64,000 nt of DNA, from contig CM076192.1 in NCBI GenBank assembly GCA_038277395.1, forward strand, positions 51,135,119 through 51,199,118, in the 5' to 3' direction. Below, in pieces: positions 1 to 11,600 of the stretch; the first letter of the stretch is position 1, and each line of letters begins with the position of its first letter. Under the pieces are notes generated by a model that saw only the letters and a list, made by a program, of their open reading frames with translations, had not been told where the DNA came from and did no database searches. Made by a program: the position numbers and the translations under genes. The DNA is from Dryocosmus kuriphilus. Lineage: Eukaryota; Arthropoda; Insecta; Hymenoptera; Cynipidae.

Positions 1-1812
1 ACTGAATTGAGAAAATGAGATTAGGTATATCATTGAACATTTGAAATGAAGAAAAGAAGAAAAGAAGATTTTCACAGAGTGAAAATACAAATTTTATAAA
101 CAATGTTATAGGAAATAAAAAAAAAGGGCATGAATAATATAGAGAGGAGATGTGAGATCACTGATAAGTAAAATGGCAAAGAAAATTAAATTATGAAATC
201 AATCAGGAACCAGAATATGAGAAAATGAATAAAGGGATTTAAAGGAATGATCTCGGGCCTCGGCCGTTCTGTAACATTCATTCCAAATGAATTCTGTAAC
301 TGTGATGTAACTGTGTTACGTCGACGTTATTGAATGTTGTTGTAAATGAGTTCCGTAATAGTGACTGTTGTTATGTAACAATAATATAAGTTTTTAAGGA
401 AACATTTTTTCTACATAAAAATTTCATATACATGAAATACATTTGTTGAGAAACCGATTTTTTGGAAACTTACACAAATTATTATATTAGGGTGCTTTCT
501 AAAGTTTTTAAAAAAATTAATTTGGCACTTATAAAATGTATTCCTTTTGATGAGAAACTAAACCCTGACTTTTTTTTTTAATTACAAATATATATTTAGA
601 GGTCGCTTAAGGTCAATTTTGTTCAAACTGCTTGTTCTGACGGTCGCATGGATTGCGCGTTTAATAGTGAAATATTGAACTCTGATTTCTTCGGATTTTT
701 ATAATAATAATTGAAGGTCAATCGAGGTCATTTTCTTTCAATTTCTTTTTTTCTTTTTCTCTATTTTTTTCATTACAGCACAGTCTATAGGACATATGTG
801 TACATATTTGGCCGAAAAAATCCGTACAAATGGTGAAAATTTTTGTGCAATCTTTGCAATCATGTTCTTTTCTTTTCGTACGTGTAATAAGTTTTGTATT
901 TGGATAAGTTTTAAAAAACTCGATGAGGTGAGTAATTGTTTTTTTTGCGACTTCAGTGTGGAGCGATTTATTATTGTAAAATAAAAACGTGTAGGCTTAA
1001 AATTCCCTGTATTATAAATTGCCTAATCTAAAATTCTATAATTTAAGATTCTACTTCAGGATTTCATTGACCCTTCATAAATAAGGAAATTTCGAAAATT
1101 TAACTTGAAAGTCTGATCCTCTTATAAGTCAGGGAAATCAATAAATTTTGTCTAAATGGGAATTATTGGAAATATTAGTCATTCGGCGAGGGAAATGTGA
1201 GAAAAAGAGAAGTCCAAAGATGATGGGAGAGAGATGTTTGAGTGTTAGGCTATTAGAGGGAAAAAGAGGGGTGCATTCGCTTGGTTACCCCAAGGTAATA
1301 CCATGAAAGCTCTGGGATCGTTAATCTTACAGTTGGTAGGTTGGCAGATAGATACACTGTCAGTCTACCACTACTTATCTGTATAAGCAAGCTACTTACA
1401 CCATCTACCTGCATACATTTGTGCCATTTGAGCCACACCCCGACAATGGCTAGTAAGTGGTTGCAACCCCTTCTCTGAATATGCAAATGTTTGTTTCAAC
1501 CACAGATATAACGTAGGCACTGGGTACTGTATTTGTATACGTACATGTACAAAGCTTTTGCCTATACTTATGTGGGTTGCTTCCACTTTAATTATACGAT
1601 GAAAAACTTGTGGTTTTGAGTTGAATATATATATTTTCTGTTGAGAACTGTGGGTGTTCTTTATCACCCTGCAAGTAGCTCTGTACATTCATATAATCAT
1701 TCTTGAATCTTGAAAAGTAAAAAGCATGCAAAAAATATATTATAATTTACCCGAGTAAAAAAAGTCGCCTTCCCACTGTAACTTCAGTAAGATCCTAAAT
1801 AAAGTCCCACTA
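1..1812. other. Non-coding AT-rich DNA
   Basis: No supported gene. Short open frames here (for example minus-strand frames at 1253-1688) lack recognisable domains and overlap one another. The stretch 240-370 has several TGTAAC-type repeats, and 590-730 contains AGGTCA-like steps, but neither forms a clear element. Confidence 0.6.
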
Positions 1813-2845
1813 CACGGAAAGAAATAGTATGGGAGGACTATCCATAGCAATGTTGATGGGTGTACGATTAATGTGAACCAATTGCAATGGATGAGTGAAC
1901 GTTTCGACAAGCTGCTGTTTCAAAACGAAATGGATGTTTGAACTATTCTTGCTTGGTTATCCAATACATGGATGCTTCATCCATAGCTGAGCTTGCTTTG
2001 TCCATTAGCAAGACAGCGCCCTCTATGAAAGCATCCCTCACTCACCCACGTTACGGTTACGCGTCGCGTCGTTGTGAGGTTAGAATCGAGGCGTTTTGCA
2101 AATTTAGTGTTTTAGTTGTTAGAGTGTTTGAAAGTGATATTGATGGTGTCTTTTATGAAAAAAATTGAAACAAACAAAACTGAAATGGAGGAGGAATTCC
2201 GGAGCTTCCTCACAAAAATCGAATACAGCCATTACATCGCTAAATTCACAGGTAAGTTTATTTTGTTCGTCGTGAAACAATGTCACCAGTGCGCTAATCA
2301 CAATTGTAATAGTTTTTATTATAAATTTTAGGTTATGTCCTAGTTTTAGGTTATTGTAAAATTTTAGTATAAATATTTCTTAAATTATATTTTTTATTAT
2401 AAATTTTAGGTTATGTTTTAGGATAAGTTTTTTTTTTTTTATATAAAAAATGTTTCTGTAAATAATGCATAAAATGAATGTTTAATAAATTATCTTTATT
2501 CTTTAATTATTACATGTATTTTTATTGTGGTGTATTATTATTATTATTATTATTATTACCCGTTTTTCTATAACTTTAGATGCCACAAAAATATAGATTT
2601 TCCTAGCATAACTATGCTTTTAGTTAATTAAACTATTTCAATGGTTCTGATATACAGAGTCTACGTGTTGCCTAATCCACTGCAATGCTTGGCTCATCCA
2701 TTGCGTTTTCTTGACACATCAATATCCCAGCCATCAAACGACAATGGATGCCTCAATCATAGATATGTCAGGGACGCATTCTTCAATAGACAATGGGTGA
2801 GGCATCCATATATACAGTTGGCTCAAGCATACTTTTCTTTTCGTG
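1813..2845. mobile_element. Non-autonomous TIR element (about 1.03 kb)
   Basis: The left end reads CACGGAAAGAAATAGTATG and the reverse complement of the right end reads CACGAAAAGAAAAGTATG, giving an imperfect inverted terminal repeat. The words GGATGAGTGA (about 1887) and TGGGTGAGGCATCC (about 2794) are similar subterminal repeats. The interior holds an ATT microsatellite (about 2534-2558). No transposase frame is seen and no target duplication is clear. The CACGG terminus is shared with the element at 37685-38308. Confidence 0.45.
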
Positions 2846-2936
2846 ATAAAATACTGGGTATATAAGACAAATCAGTACAAGACTTAATAGGGTCAAAAAT
2901 ACATCCCAAAAAAGCCCTGCTGAAGTAGGACTAAAG

Positions 2937-3094
2937 CAGTGGCGTAGCCAGGGGGTGGCTACGGGGCTAAAGCCCCCCCCCCCCCTCCACCGAAATTTCC
3001 CAGTCACTGTACTCTGGAAAATCTTCTTTTATATTTGTAGTACTTGTTCCCTAAGGTTAGCCCCCTCCGAAAAAAAATCCTGGCTACGCCGCTG
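2937..3094. mobile_element. 158-bp hAT-like MITE
   Basis: Terminal inverted repeats CAGTGGCGTAGCCAGG and CCTGGCTACGCCGCTG match at 15 of 16 positions. The flanks GACTAAAG (2929-2936) and GACTGAAG (3095-3102) are an 8-bp target duplication with one mismatch, which fits the hAT superfamily. The interior has a C14 run followed by CTCC, mirrored at the right by a CCCCCTCC tract. There is no coding capacity. Confidence 0.8.
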
Positions 3095-5920
3095 GACTGA
3101 AGTACCAAAAAAGCTCAAAATATACATTCTGCTGATGAAGAATTTGTTTGCGACAATAGTACTGGAAATATCTCATTTAATTTATCTCGAAATTTTTTAA
3201 ACTCCGAATTCATGTCCCAAAAAAGTTCTGAAATAAGTGTGGGAAATAACTCCTATAATGAACCTTAGAAAAATGTTTTGCAAACAATAAAATGGTACGT
3301 TTCTAATACTTACTTTTGAAATATGTAAATAGAAGAAATTCTAGCTGGAAGAGCAGGCAGTAAGAGTATGTGTGTGATTAGTTGAAACATTTCGAAAAGC
3401 GAAAAAAAAGAAATTGTAGAGAAGAAATAAGTACGGATAGGAGTGTATATTATGTGTGTACATATAGTTGTTAACAAGTTTATAAGAAAATGAAGATTAC
3501 TTATTTGTTAAAAAAAAAATATATATGTATTATTTCGGAAATATCCAACTATACATACTATCTTTTCTTTCAAACAAATATTACTTATTAGTTTACTATG
3601 TTATATTTATGTTCATATACATATGCGTTTCATGCATTTGCCATGTATTAATTTAGGGATTCGACCGAAACTTTCCTTCCATTTCGCTATTGATAGAAAA
3701 AAATTCTCTTTTACTAAACTTTGATTTGCTATTTGTAGATTTGAAAAAAATTAGATAACATTTAAAATTACCGTAATGATTGGACATGAGTTATCTACTA
3801 ATAGGATAAAATAGTGTGCTGCGTACCCTTGAAGAAATTACCATGCGACAGTGTAAATCAAAGCTATATAGCGCAAGGGAACTTTCACTATGTGGAGTAG
3901 TATGAACTCTCTTACCTTAGCGCTTAGTGCTCTTACAACTATTCATTTTGTGCAATTTTTGGATGAGAAATATGATTATGCATTTATATCGTAAATCGCA
4001 CTTTTGGATATAAGGAAGTTTTTTCATGTCATGTAGTGGTATGCCCTTGCCCTCATCATAATTATTTCTCTATAAATATTCATTTCGCTATTATACATAA
4101 GATATTATATTTGGATCAGTCAGGTAAAAATAACTTTTCAGGATAAGATAAAATACTTACACATCTCTTAAAATACCTTACGATTTCTAGCATGTAGAAC
4201 TATAAATTATGGCTAATTCTATCATTTAGAAAAATAATCATTTTTGCCATGCAAAAGTAGTTCTAAATCCTGTGAAATGGCACTTTTTGTGAGAATTTTA
4301 TGTTATTTTTACTGTTTACGTAGTTGGTGAAAATTTTACTATGTGCCCTAATACTTTCAACTCTTTCGGAAAGCATTTTTCTCCGTGATAATTCCATAGT
4401 AAATACACCAAAGTTATTCGCAGCGGTATCTTTCATTTAAGAGCGATACAAAAAACGAAAATTTTCCCATTCTTATACATTTTAATTTCGGTCGTTAATT
4501 TTTTTATCTGGGGGTGGTTTTGAAGGGAGTTAGGGGTTAGGATCTCCTGCACAGTATTTTTCCATATTCTATTTTGTTTTCATTTGCCATCGGTTTAAAA
4601 CACGAAAATCGTTTAATCACGTTTTTTTTAATTTTGGGGTAGATGTTCTTCATCTAAGGATGGTTTTAGGGGATTGCAAGATATACAATTTTTTTTCTAA
4701 ATTTTCTAAATTTTTGTAATATTCGAAATTTTTTCTTCTTTCAAAAATCCAAGCTATTTCCAAGGATAGCACAGAATTACTTGCAGATAATGTTGTCAAG
4801 TCAAAAGGGTGCGAATGGTAAGGGTTGGTATTAGTGAACCTGCCACTCACGAAAAGCAGGCGGTGTGTTTGACTTTTCATCCCCACACCCCTCTCTTAGC
4901 TTATATTGCTCAGACACTTCCAGTTGGAATTCGTTTAATTTCGTGCCCTGAGCTATACGTGTAATGACGTTTGCTAAAAAAATGTCCAAGCACCAAAGAC
5001 AGAAACGTGGAATTATCCTGAGTATTACCGCCTTGAAATACATTTCAAGAGAGTATAATTTAGAGAAACAGAGATTGCATTCGAATATTTTTTATATCGT
5101 ATAATTTGACCTGTCACTTTCAGTTTTGCAAGAACATTTACTTTTTTTAAAAGTGATAACGGCTCTTTTACTGCTCTCGTTACTAACAAGATTTTATATT
5201 ACGATTAAAAAGTCCTGGATTACAAGTATTTTACTCAAAATTCATCCCTAAAGTCCTTAAATGCTTGGCATATATAAATAATATGAAGGGAGAAAATTTT
5301 GTCAAAAGTTCAAATGATTGTAATTCACCCCTTGATTGAAACACTTTACTACACTTTATTCGTAAAATCGATTTAAGAGTAAAAAAATTCATCAGTCATT
5401 CATTTTAATTTAGTGAGGTGGGTGAATAAAATAAATGAATGTTGTAGGGTAAATTTAGTTTCTTCAAATCATTTACACGTGTTTGACACTGTATCTGTAA
5501 TAAACATTTATTAATTTTTTCAATTTTCTGGCTCCTCAAACGTTGAAACGGTCGAGCTTCCTTGAGTTCCTTCATTTTGGTAAATGCCTATTATCATTTT
5601 CATTTATATAAGCTAAATTGTTTATTGTATATAGAAGACACTTTCTGACCACAAGTATATAATGAATATCAGTTGCCTTCACAGATATCTTTTAAAATAA
5701 CACGTAAAAACTGTTCGTTTTATAGAGTTAGCAAAAAAAAAAAAAAAAATTAAAAAAGATCAATTTGAGATAAAGTAGAAATGTCATGTAATACATCAAG
5801 ATTTGTGTGAACTCAGAAAATAATTGTCACTATGTTCTTTTCAGTGTTAAGTGAAACTATCATATAGCATTAGTTATAAGTACCAAAGTACACAGGTGTA
5901 AATATCTGTAATACAGGGAG
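3095..5920. other. Non-coding AT-rich DNA
   Basis: No gene or complete element is recognised over about 2.8 kb. The interval has homopolymer runs (for example A at 5735-5749) and short low-complexity stretches. The small minus-strand frames at 4650-5043 have no recognisable domain. Confidence 0.5.
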
Positions 5921-5952
5921 AGATCATTAATCTTCAACAGCAATTTCGGTCC

Positions 5953-6048
5953 ATGAAGGCGACATTTATCGTCTCTTTTGCTCTTTTAGCATCATCCTCC
6001 ATCTACTCTTCCTTCCTCGTAGGTTGCTCTCGAACAACCACGGGATAA
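5953..6048 (+). CDS. Possible 31-residue signal-peptide-like ORF
   Basis: An ATG-initiated frame of 31 codons plus TAA. The product starts Met-Lys-Ala-Thr, has a hydrophobic run (about residues 5-13), then a serine-rich stretch with small residues, a Leu-Val-Gly-Cys segment and a polar tail, so it resembles a secretory signal peptide. A GTAGGT after the codon for Leu22 could be a splice donor, making this a first exon. It lies between inverted GAGATCATTAAT words (about 5922 and 6046) that could instead mark a tiny repeat element. Function unknown. It may be chance. Confidence 0.22.
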   Translation: MKATFIVSFALLASSSIYSSFLVGCSRTTTG

Positions 6049-6109
6049 TTAATGATCTCCAAAACGATCTACTACTCAATGTTGTCTAATTTTAGGGTAA
6101 TCTCTCTTC

Positions 6110-6990
6110 GTCTCTCTCGACTTTTCCATCTTCATCTCCTCCCTCTCTATTTCAAGTATACTCACTTATCGCTTCGGTCGTATTAATCTTTTATAATTTT
6201 GCTTTTTATTACTTACAACATCCTAATACTTTATTTATACTTGTTACTTGTTACTCTCCCTCCCTCCTCTGATCTCTCCTTCCCCTACAGCCTCACCACT
6301 CATCCGATATTCCCCCTCACTTTCCATACATTCAGATCATATCTCTACACTTGTGTACCTCGTCTTCCCCTATCCTCTGCTCTCTCACCCCTTCACCCCC
6401 TCCATCTACCCTATTACGCCATATAGCCCCCGCTGCTCTCCTACTCTTTCCCACACTTCCTCTTCCTCTGTATCCTATATCCCTACCACTTTCCCCGGTA
6501 ATGCGAATATACCCCTTCCCATCTTCACATTCGAATCATATATCTCTACACTTTTGTACCTCGTCTTCCTCTATCCTTCGCTATTTCACCCTTCACCCCC
6601 TCATTCTGTCCATCTACCCCTTTACGCCATGTATCCCTTATCTGCTCAGCTACTCTTTCTTACACCTCTTCCTCCATTGTATCATATATCTCTACCACTC
6701 TCCCCGTTAATATTCTCCCTTCGCCTTCCTCGCCTTCTCATTTACCACCTCCCAATGTGTATATATACCTCTGTCCCTTACCATCTTCTACCGATCCACC
6801 TCTCATGCATCTAATTTTAACCTAATGTCCATTTCATACATCTAATAAACCCATCTTTAATCACCCCTGTTTCCACTCCCACTCTTCCGCTCGCTGACCA
6901 TCTTAAACATTCTCAACCCCTCACCTCATGCATCTCAATCTGTCTCGCCCACTCTCATATGTGCCCCCTCCCAATTCTCTATATCTTAAA
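6110..6990 (+). repeat. Pyrimidine-rich strand-asymmetric tract
   Basis: About 850 bp in which the plus strand is dominated by C and T, with recurring degenerate phrases such as TATATCTCTACCACT and CTCCCTCC spaced irregularly. Overlapping open frames through it (6199-6814) are Ser/Pro/Leu/Tyr-rich products of base composition and are not believable genes. The complement resembles the purine-rich tract at 46.7-51.7 kb. Confidence 0.55.
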
Positions 6991-7009
6991 CCCTACATAC
7001 CCCTACACT

Positions 7010-7336
7010 CAGGGTGGCCGCAGGTCAGGAAAACCTCGAAATTATGGAAAAGTCAGGGAATTTTGTTGGTCAGGGAAATTCAGGAAAAAGTTAGGAATTT
7101 TGAAAGAAAGCTTGTGAAAGTCAGAGAATTTCTATAAAAGGAACTATAAATAATCGTAAAAAATAATAAATTTCAAATATATAAATTTTTATTACAAATT
7201 TTAAAACATTCGAATTCTGGTCTTTGAATATTATTGTTTTTCCGATGTTCTGCTTTGTCGTCTTTAAATATTATTGGTCAGGGAAAAATCACGGAAAATC
7301 TGGGAATTCTGGAAACGATAATTTGCGGCCACCCTG
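7010..7336. mobile_element. 327-bp MITE with CAGGGTGGCC termini
   Basis: The left end CAGGGTGGCCGCA and right end TGCGGCCACCCTG are inverted repeats. The interior repeats GTCAGGGAA-type words (7024, 7051, 7070, 7278), a structure common to hAT-like MITEs of insects. No 8-bp duplication is evident, so the superfamily is an inference from the ends. Confidence 0.65.
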
Positions 7337-7507
7337 TATACTACATTACATACTCTTTTTTTTAATGCATACAGTAAATGTGAGAAGGATAAACAAGGTG
7401 AAAAATATTTGAAAATAATTTTGATCTGACGGTTTCTCAGTTTAAAGTTCTATAACATGTTTACTATACTAAATGTAAAATGAATATTATACTTTCCATC
7501 AATTAAA

Positions 7508-7512
7508 TATCC

Positions 7513-7564
<52 letters not shown>

Positions 7565-7569
7565 GGATA
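7508..7569. repeat. (TA)n microsatellite in a palindrome
   Basis: About 50 bp of alternating TA flanked by TATCCCAAA on the left and TTTGGGATA on the right, so the whole block can fold into one hairpin. Confidence 0.85.
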
Positions 7570-7653
7570 ATAGATTAATATTCGGATTAAAGATCTATTA
7601 AATACATGGTTTCTAAAATCTAATCTAGATTATTTGGATTCCTTGCCATATGT

Positions 7654-8482
7654 AAAAAATCTGCCCGCTTTGCGGGCACATTCTCTTCGCGCAAAATTCT
7701 CAAATTCTCAAAAAAATGATAGGGGACAAATTTTTAGATCTTTTTGAGGTAAACAACTTTGCATATTATCATTTCTTTTGTATCTTGTATATTTTGGCAG
7801 GAAATTTGAATTTTTGATTTTTTAATAGCGTTTTCTCGATTAAAATCAAAACCGTGCATTTTATTAAAAAATAGTTCAATCAAAATTTGTAGATATTTTT
7901 GATTAAATAACTTTATTTATTATCATTTCTTTTGTATCTTGCATATTTTGGCAGGAAATTTGAATTTTTGATTTTTTAATAGCGTTTTCTCGATTAAAAT
8001 CAAAACCGTGCATTTTATCAAAAAATACTTAAAACAAAATTTGTAGATCTTTTCGAGTTGAACAACTTTGTTTAATATCAGTTTTTCGTATCTTGCACAG
8101 TTTGGCGGGAAATTTGAATTTTTTATTTTTAATAACGTTTTCTCGATTAAAACAAAAACCGTGCATTTTATCAAAAAATGGTTAAAACAAAACTTATACA
8201 TCTTTTTAAGATAAACAATTTTAGTTATATACATATTTTCTGCATCTCGCACAGTTTAGCCGGAAAATGTTTTATTTTATTTTGTCAAAACCGTTTTTGA
8301 TGGATAAAACCATAACCGTTGGTCAAAAGTGGTTGGTTAACGAACTCTTCCTTACTTTTTACGCTTTAAAGAAGTGTGCCAAAGCGCAACTCAATCCGAT
8401 TAATCCTTCAAAAGGTATCGTTTCACAGGCTACTACGACAACAACAACGACAACGACAACAGATAGACAGACATCGTCGTAA

Positions 8483-8485
<3 letters not shown>
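7654..8485 (+). repeat. Dispersed repeat family, copy 1 (truncated)
   Basis: Begins with A-rich DNA followed by the hairpin TGCCCGCTTTGCGGGCA, as in copies at 12874 and 30453. The body has four diverged monomers of about 150-155 bp (near 7730, 7882, 8036, 8188) with the phrases GTAGATCTTTTTGAG, GGCGGGAAATTTGAA and AACCGTGCATTTTAT. It then has a unique 3' section ending in an ACAACGACAACG-type microsatellite and GACAGACA. The 3' end present in copies 2 and 3 is missing and a TA repeat follows. A minus-strand 109-codon frame is a by-product of the monomers. Class unknown. Confidence 0.75.

Positions 8486-8568
<83 letters not shown>
8486..8568. repeat. (TA)n microsatellite
   Basis: About 83 bp of uninterrupted alternating T and A directly after the truncated dispersed repeat. 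Confidence 0.95.
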
Positions 8569-8570
<2 letters not shown>

Positions 8571-9383
8571 GTGTTGCAATTCCTTAAGAAACTTTGTAGT
8601 TAATCAATAAGCAAGATTTTCCAAAAATTATTATCTTGAAGGGTAAAATTTTTGAAATGAGCTTATTATCTTAAATTGTGGTCAATGATCGTTTCACCAT
8701 GGCCTCATTTGATAAAGGTTCTTTTATTTAAATGTTGGGGCACTTTTCGCATTTTGTAGTGGCTTAATAAGGCTTTACGTATATAATGACATACATTTGC
8801 CTTATGTTAGAAGCTAAGTCACCTGAAAAGAGATAAGATAGAGATAAACTATATCAACTTTAATGAATGCAGTAGCAAGTAAATGGTGGTTACTAATATT
8901 TATGTGTACAATAGCTGAGGTAACGTAATTTTCTAATTTCTGAACACAGACAAGCTTTTGTGTTATCTTTTGTCTAGTACTTTTTAAATTGATTTTTGAA
9001 AAACACATTTCCTGAACTTTAGGTGTGATGAAACTCTTTATTTAGAACAGAGAAACTTCGATCTTCACGGAGAGAAATCGTACTTAAAATTCCGGTGATC
9101 AGTGGCTGAGATCGGTTTGTCAAGCTAAGATAAATTAAGGAATTCATTTCCATGAAGTGCCATCTGAAGGTGAATAGTATGTAAAAATTAAGAACGGATA
9201 TTAGATAGTTCAGACTCAATGGTTGGCACTAGCACAACGAAAGGTCGGGCAGTCTCACACTCGTCGCAGGATCGCGTCTAAGGCATGTGTGTAAGGTGTG
9301 TAATTGTGTGTGAAATGTTTCTCAGTCAGGTACTCAGTGAAAGATCGCCTTTAGACTCGGTAGTAGGCTAGCCGCTAGAGAGT
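8569..9383. other. Non-coding DNA
   Basis: No gene seen. Near the right end a phrase TCAGTCAGGTACTCAGTGAAAG (about 9324) recurs in diverged direct orientation at about 10085, outside the following MITE. Confidence 0.5.
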
Positions 9384-10062
9384 GGGCGCACTCGAACTGC
9401 GCCAGTGGTCAACCACCCTGCCAAACTGAAACCTGAACTGCGCCAGCCGAAAAAGGTCTAAAAGTAGGTAGTTTTCAGATAGCTCGAACTGCGCCAGAGG
9501 TATCTTCAGGTGCTCCTCCCACTTTCCCCACCTGAAGAACGATGCCCATTGTCCCCTGCACAATAATATGCATAATAAGATATAAAAATTCTAATCTTGC
9601 AATTTAGAAAAATTATATCCAAAATCCACGGTCCTTGGTGATTTCAACGATATGTTATTTGCATTAATAAGTTTAAAATATTATTAAACAGTTGGAAAAG
9701 GGGTTGAGGGATGTTATTTGCATTAATAAGTTAAATATATTATTAACCAGCTGGAAAAGGGGTTGAGGGATGTGGGGTACTTCAATCTTTAGACACTTGG
9801 TAATGGCCAAATTGGTTCTTTAAAATGCATAAGAACACTTAAAAAATAATACTAAGCTTTCAAAAATTCAATATTTGAATATTATATTCTTAATTGTACA
9901 AAGGACAATAGGCATCACCCTCCAGTCAGTGGAAGTAGGAGGAGCACTCATTAGGCGGATAGGCATTGTATTCTGGCCGCTGGCGCAGTTCAGGAAGCGA
10001 AGGAAGAGTGCCACCTGGCTAGCAGGTAAAACTCTGACCGCTGGCGCAGTTCGTGTGCACCG
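9384..10062. mobile_element. 679-bp non-autonomous element, 8-bp TSD
   Basis: The left end GGGCGCACTCGAACTGCGCC and the inverted right end CGGTGCACACGAACTGCGCC are related. TAGAGAGT is repeated exactly on both sides (9376-9383 and 10063-10070) as an 8-bp target duplication. GAACTGCGCCAG recurs at about 9397, 9435 and 9484, and inverted at about 9979 and 10043. The centre has a tandem duplication of about 65 bp (about 9652-9775; phrase TTATTTGCATTAATAAG). No transposase. hAT or MULE affiliation is possible. Confidence 0.75.
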
Positions 10063-10321
10063 TAGAGAGTAACGACAGATTGGTTAGTCAAGTACTCGAT
10101 GAAAGATTGGGTTGTAAGGAATATAAAAAAACAAACAGGGATTCATGTGTAAGTTTTGCAACAGCAGATCGAAACAGATAATACCAAATAAGGATAAATC
10201 TGAAAAAAATTGTTTTATATTATTATTTACTGCACTTAATTTATGTTTAAAATTACACAATTGCATGAACATTTATTTACATACTCGTATAATATCACGC
10301 TTAAATGTTTTGAAAAATCGC

Positions 10322-10413
10322 ACCCGCTGAGAATTCGAACCCTACCTAACATACCTAAAACCACCTAACATTATAAATATAACGCACGCATTAGCCAACT
10401 AAGCTATCAGGTC
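10322..10413 (-). repeat. tRNA-derived sequence (SINE-like)
   Basis: Read on the minus strand it has an A-box-like TAGCTTAGTTGGCTAATG and a B-box-like GGTTCGAATTC about 50 bp further on. The acceptor arms do not pair convincingly, so it is a tRNA pseudogene or SINE head rather than a working tRNA. It resembles the tRNA-like sequence at 50829-50898. Confidence 0.5.
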
Positions 10414-10520
10414 GCTTGAACAAAGCCAAGATGTTGCATTGAAAAAGCCAGAGTCGGCGAAGGAATATATATTTTTGTTCTTTTATTTTACACATTTTGT
10501 GAATAAATGGGTTTAAAAAT

Positions 10521-11192
10521 GGGCGGTTATCGTTTCCGTCAGCCTTCCCAGAACTGCCTAATCCACGCAACCTTTGCGTCAGGGTTCCGCGGCGGTCACT
10601 TTATTGCACTCATCGTTTGCGTCAAGGGACCGCGAATTGAAATTTTACCGTACTTATGGAAGTTTTGTCTAGTTAAATTCGTTGCCTGAAAAGCAAAGCT
10701 GCGTTTCTGAAATTGACACTCAGAAAAGTGTTTGCCTGGATTCAAACCGATGAAATAGTTATTCAATTTTAAAGAGTCTTTACATCATTTTAACTTTCAC
10801 ATATTTTTGTAAAATTTGGAAACAATTTTAAGCGATCTTAAGCTTAAGGGATTTGAAATGATTTTAAAGAATTAAGAGAGATTTTAAAAAGATTTGACAG
10901 TATGTTAATAGATTTTATATATTTTTATAAATTTTAAAGGATTTAAAGATATTTCATGCAATTTAGGGGACTTTTGAAAGATTTTTAAATTTCAAAATAT
11001 TTTAACCTTATTAGAATTTAATCAGATCTGTTTTGAAGAAAATGAACAAAAAATTGTATTAAAAATACCATGTGTCAGAACTAAGAAATAATTCCTCCGT
11101 ACAATAATTTTTTGTCCCTGAAAAGGGCCTATTTTTTTATTTTCCCGAAATATAAATGGTGGCAAATACAAATATGGTTTAAAAAAATACAA
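10521..11192. repeat. Left long TIR of the MULE
   Basis: Inverted and diverged relative to 14191-14698. It is longer than the right arm because AT-rich blocks (about 10790-10960) have no counterpart there. Homology runs from GGGCG at the outer end to about TACAATC at the inner end. Confidence 0.82.
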
Positions 11193-11202
11193 TCAAATAA
11201 TC

Positions 11203-11600
11203 GTTGTCCATCACAATAAGAGTTTGTCCTCTCTTGCTTTGGATATATGACAAATTTATTTTTACTCTGGTCCTTCCTCCATCTGATAGACAAATAATAA
11301 TGTTAATGGAAAATCCACCACTATTTATATGTTCTCGCTAAAGAACTGCATTAGCCAATTACGTGATTGCTAAATGTACGCTACGCTCATTGCGGAACCG
11401 CGTAACCAACGAGCATAGCGTATATGATTTCCCATCACGTAATTGGCTAATGCAGTTTCTCAGCGAGAACATATAAATAGTGGTGGATTTTCCATTGACA
11501 ATATTATTTTTCAACTAGACGGAGGAAGGACCGGAGTAAAATGTAATTGTCATATATCCAGGGCAAGAGAGGGCAAACTCTCATGGTTGTGGACAACAAA
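11203..11600. repeat. Large palindrome at the 5' end of the MULE gene
   Basis: Two arms of about 185 bp (about 11203-11390 and 11412-11600) are inverted copies. Matching phrases are GGAAAATCCACCACTATTTA against TAAATAGTGGTGGATTTTCC, and GCATTAGCCAATTACGTGAT against ATCACGTAATTGGCTAATGC. The right arm runs into the transposase reading frame (from 11547), so the left arm is an inverted duplicate of promoter plus first codons. The predicted RNA or single strand would form a very long hairpin. Confidence 0.85.

Noticed and set aside
6199..6814. Overlapping plus-strand frames of 75-188 codons
   Set aside because: They arise from the C/T-rich tract. All three frames are open at once and the products are Ser/Pro/Leu/Tyr-rich without domains.
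7923..8252. 109-codon minus-strand frame with internal repeats
   Set aside because: The repeated peptide comes from the 150-bp monomers of the dispersed repeat. Equivalent frames in the other copies are broken.
8376..8570. Frame ending in a long Tyr-Ile repeat
   Set aside because: It is translation of the (TA)n microsatellite.
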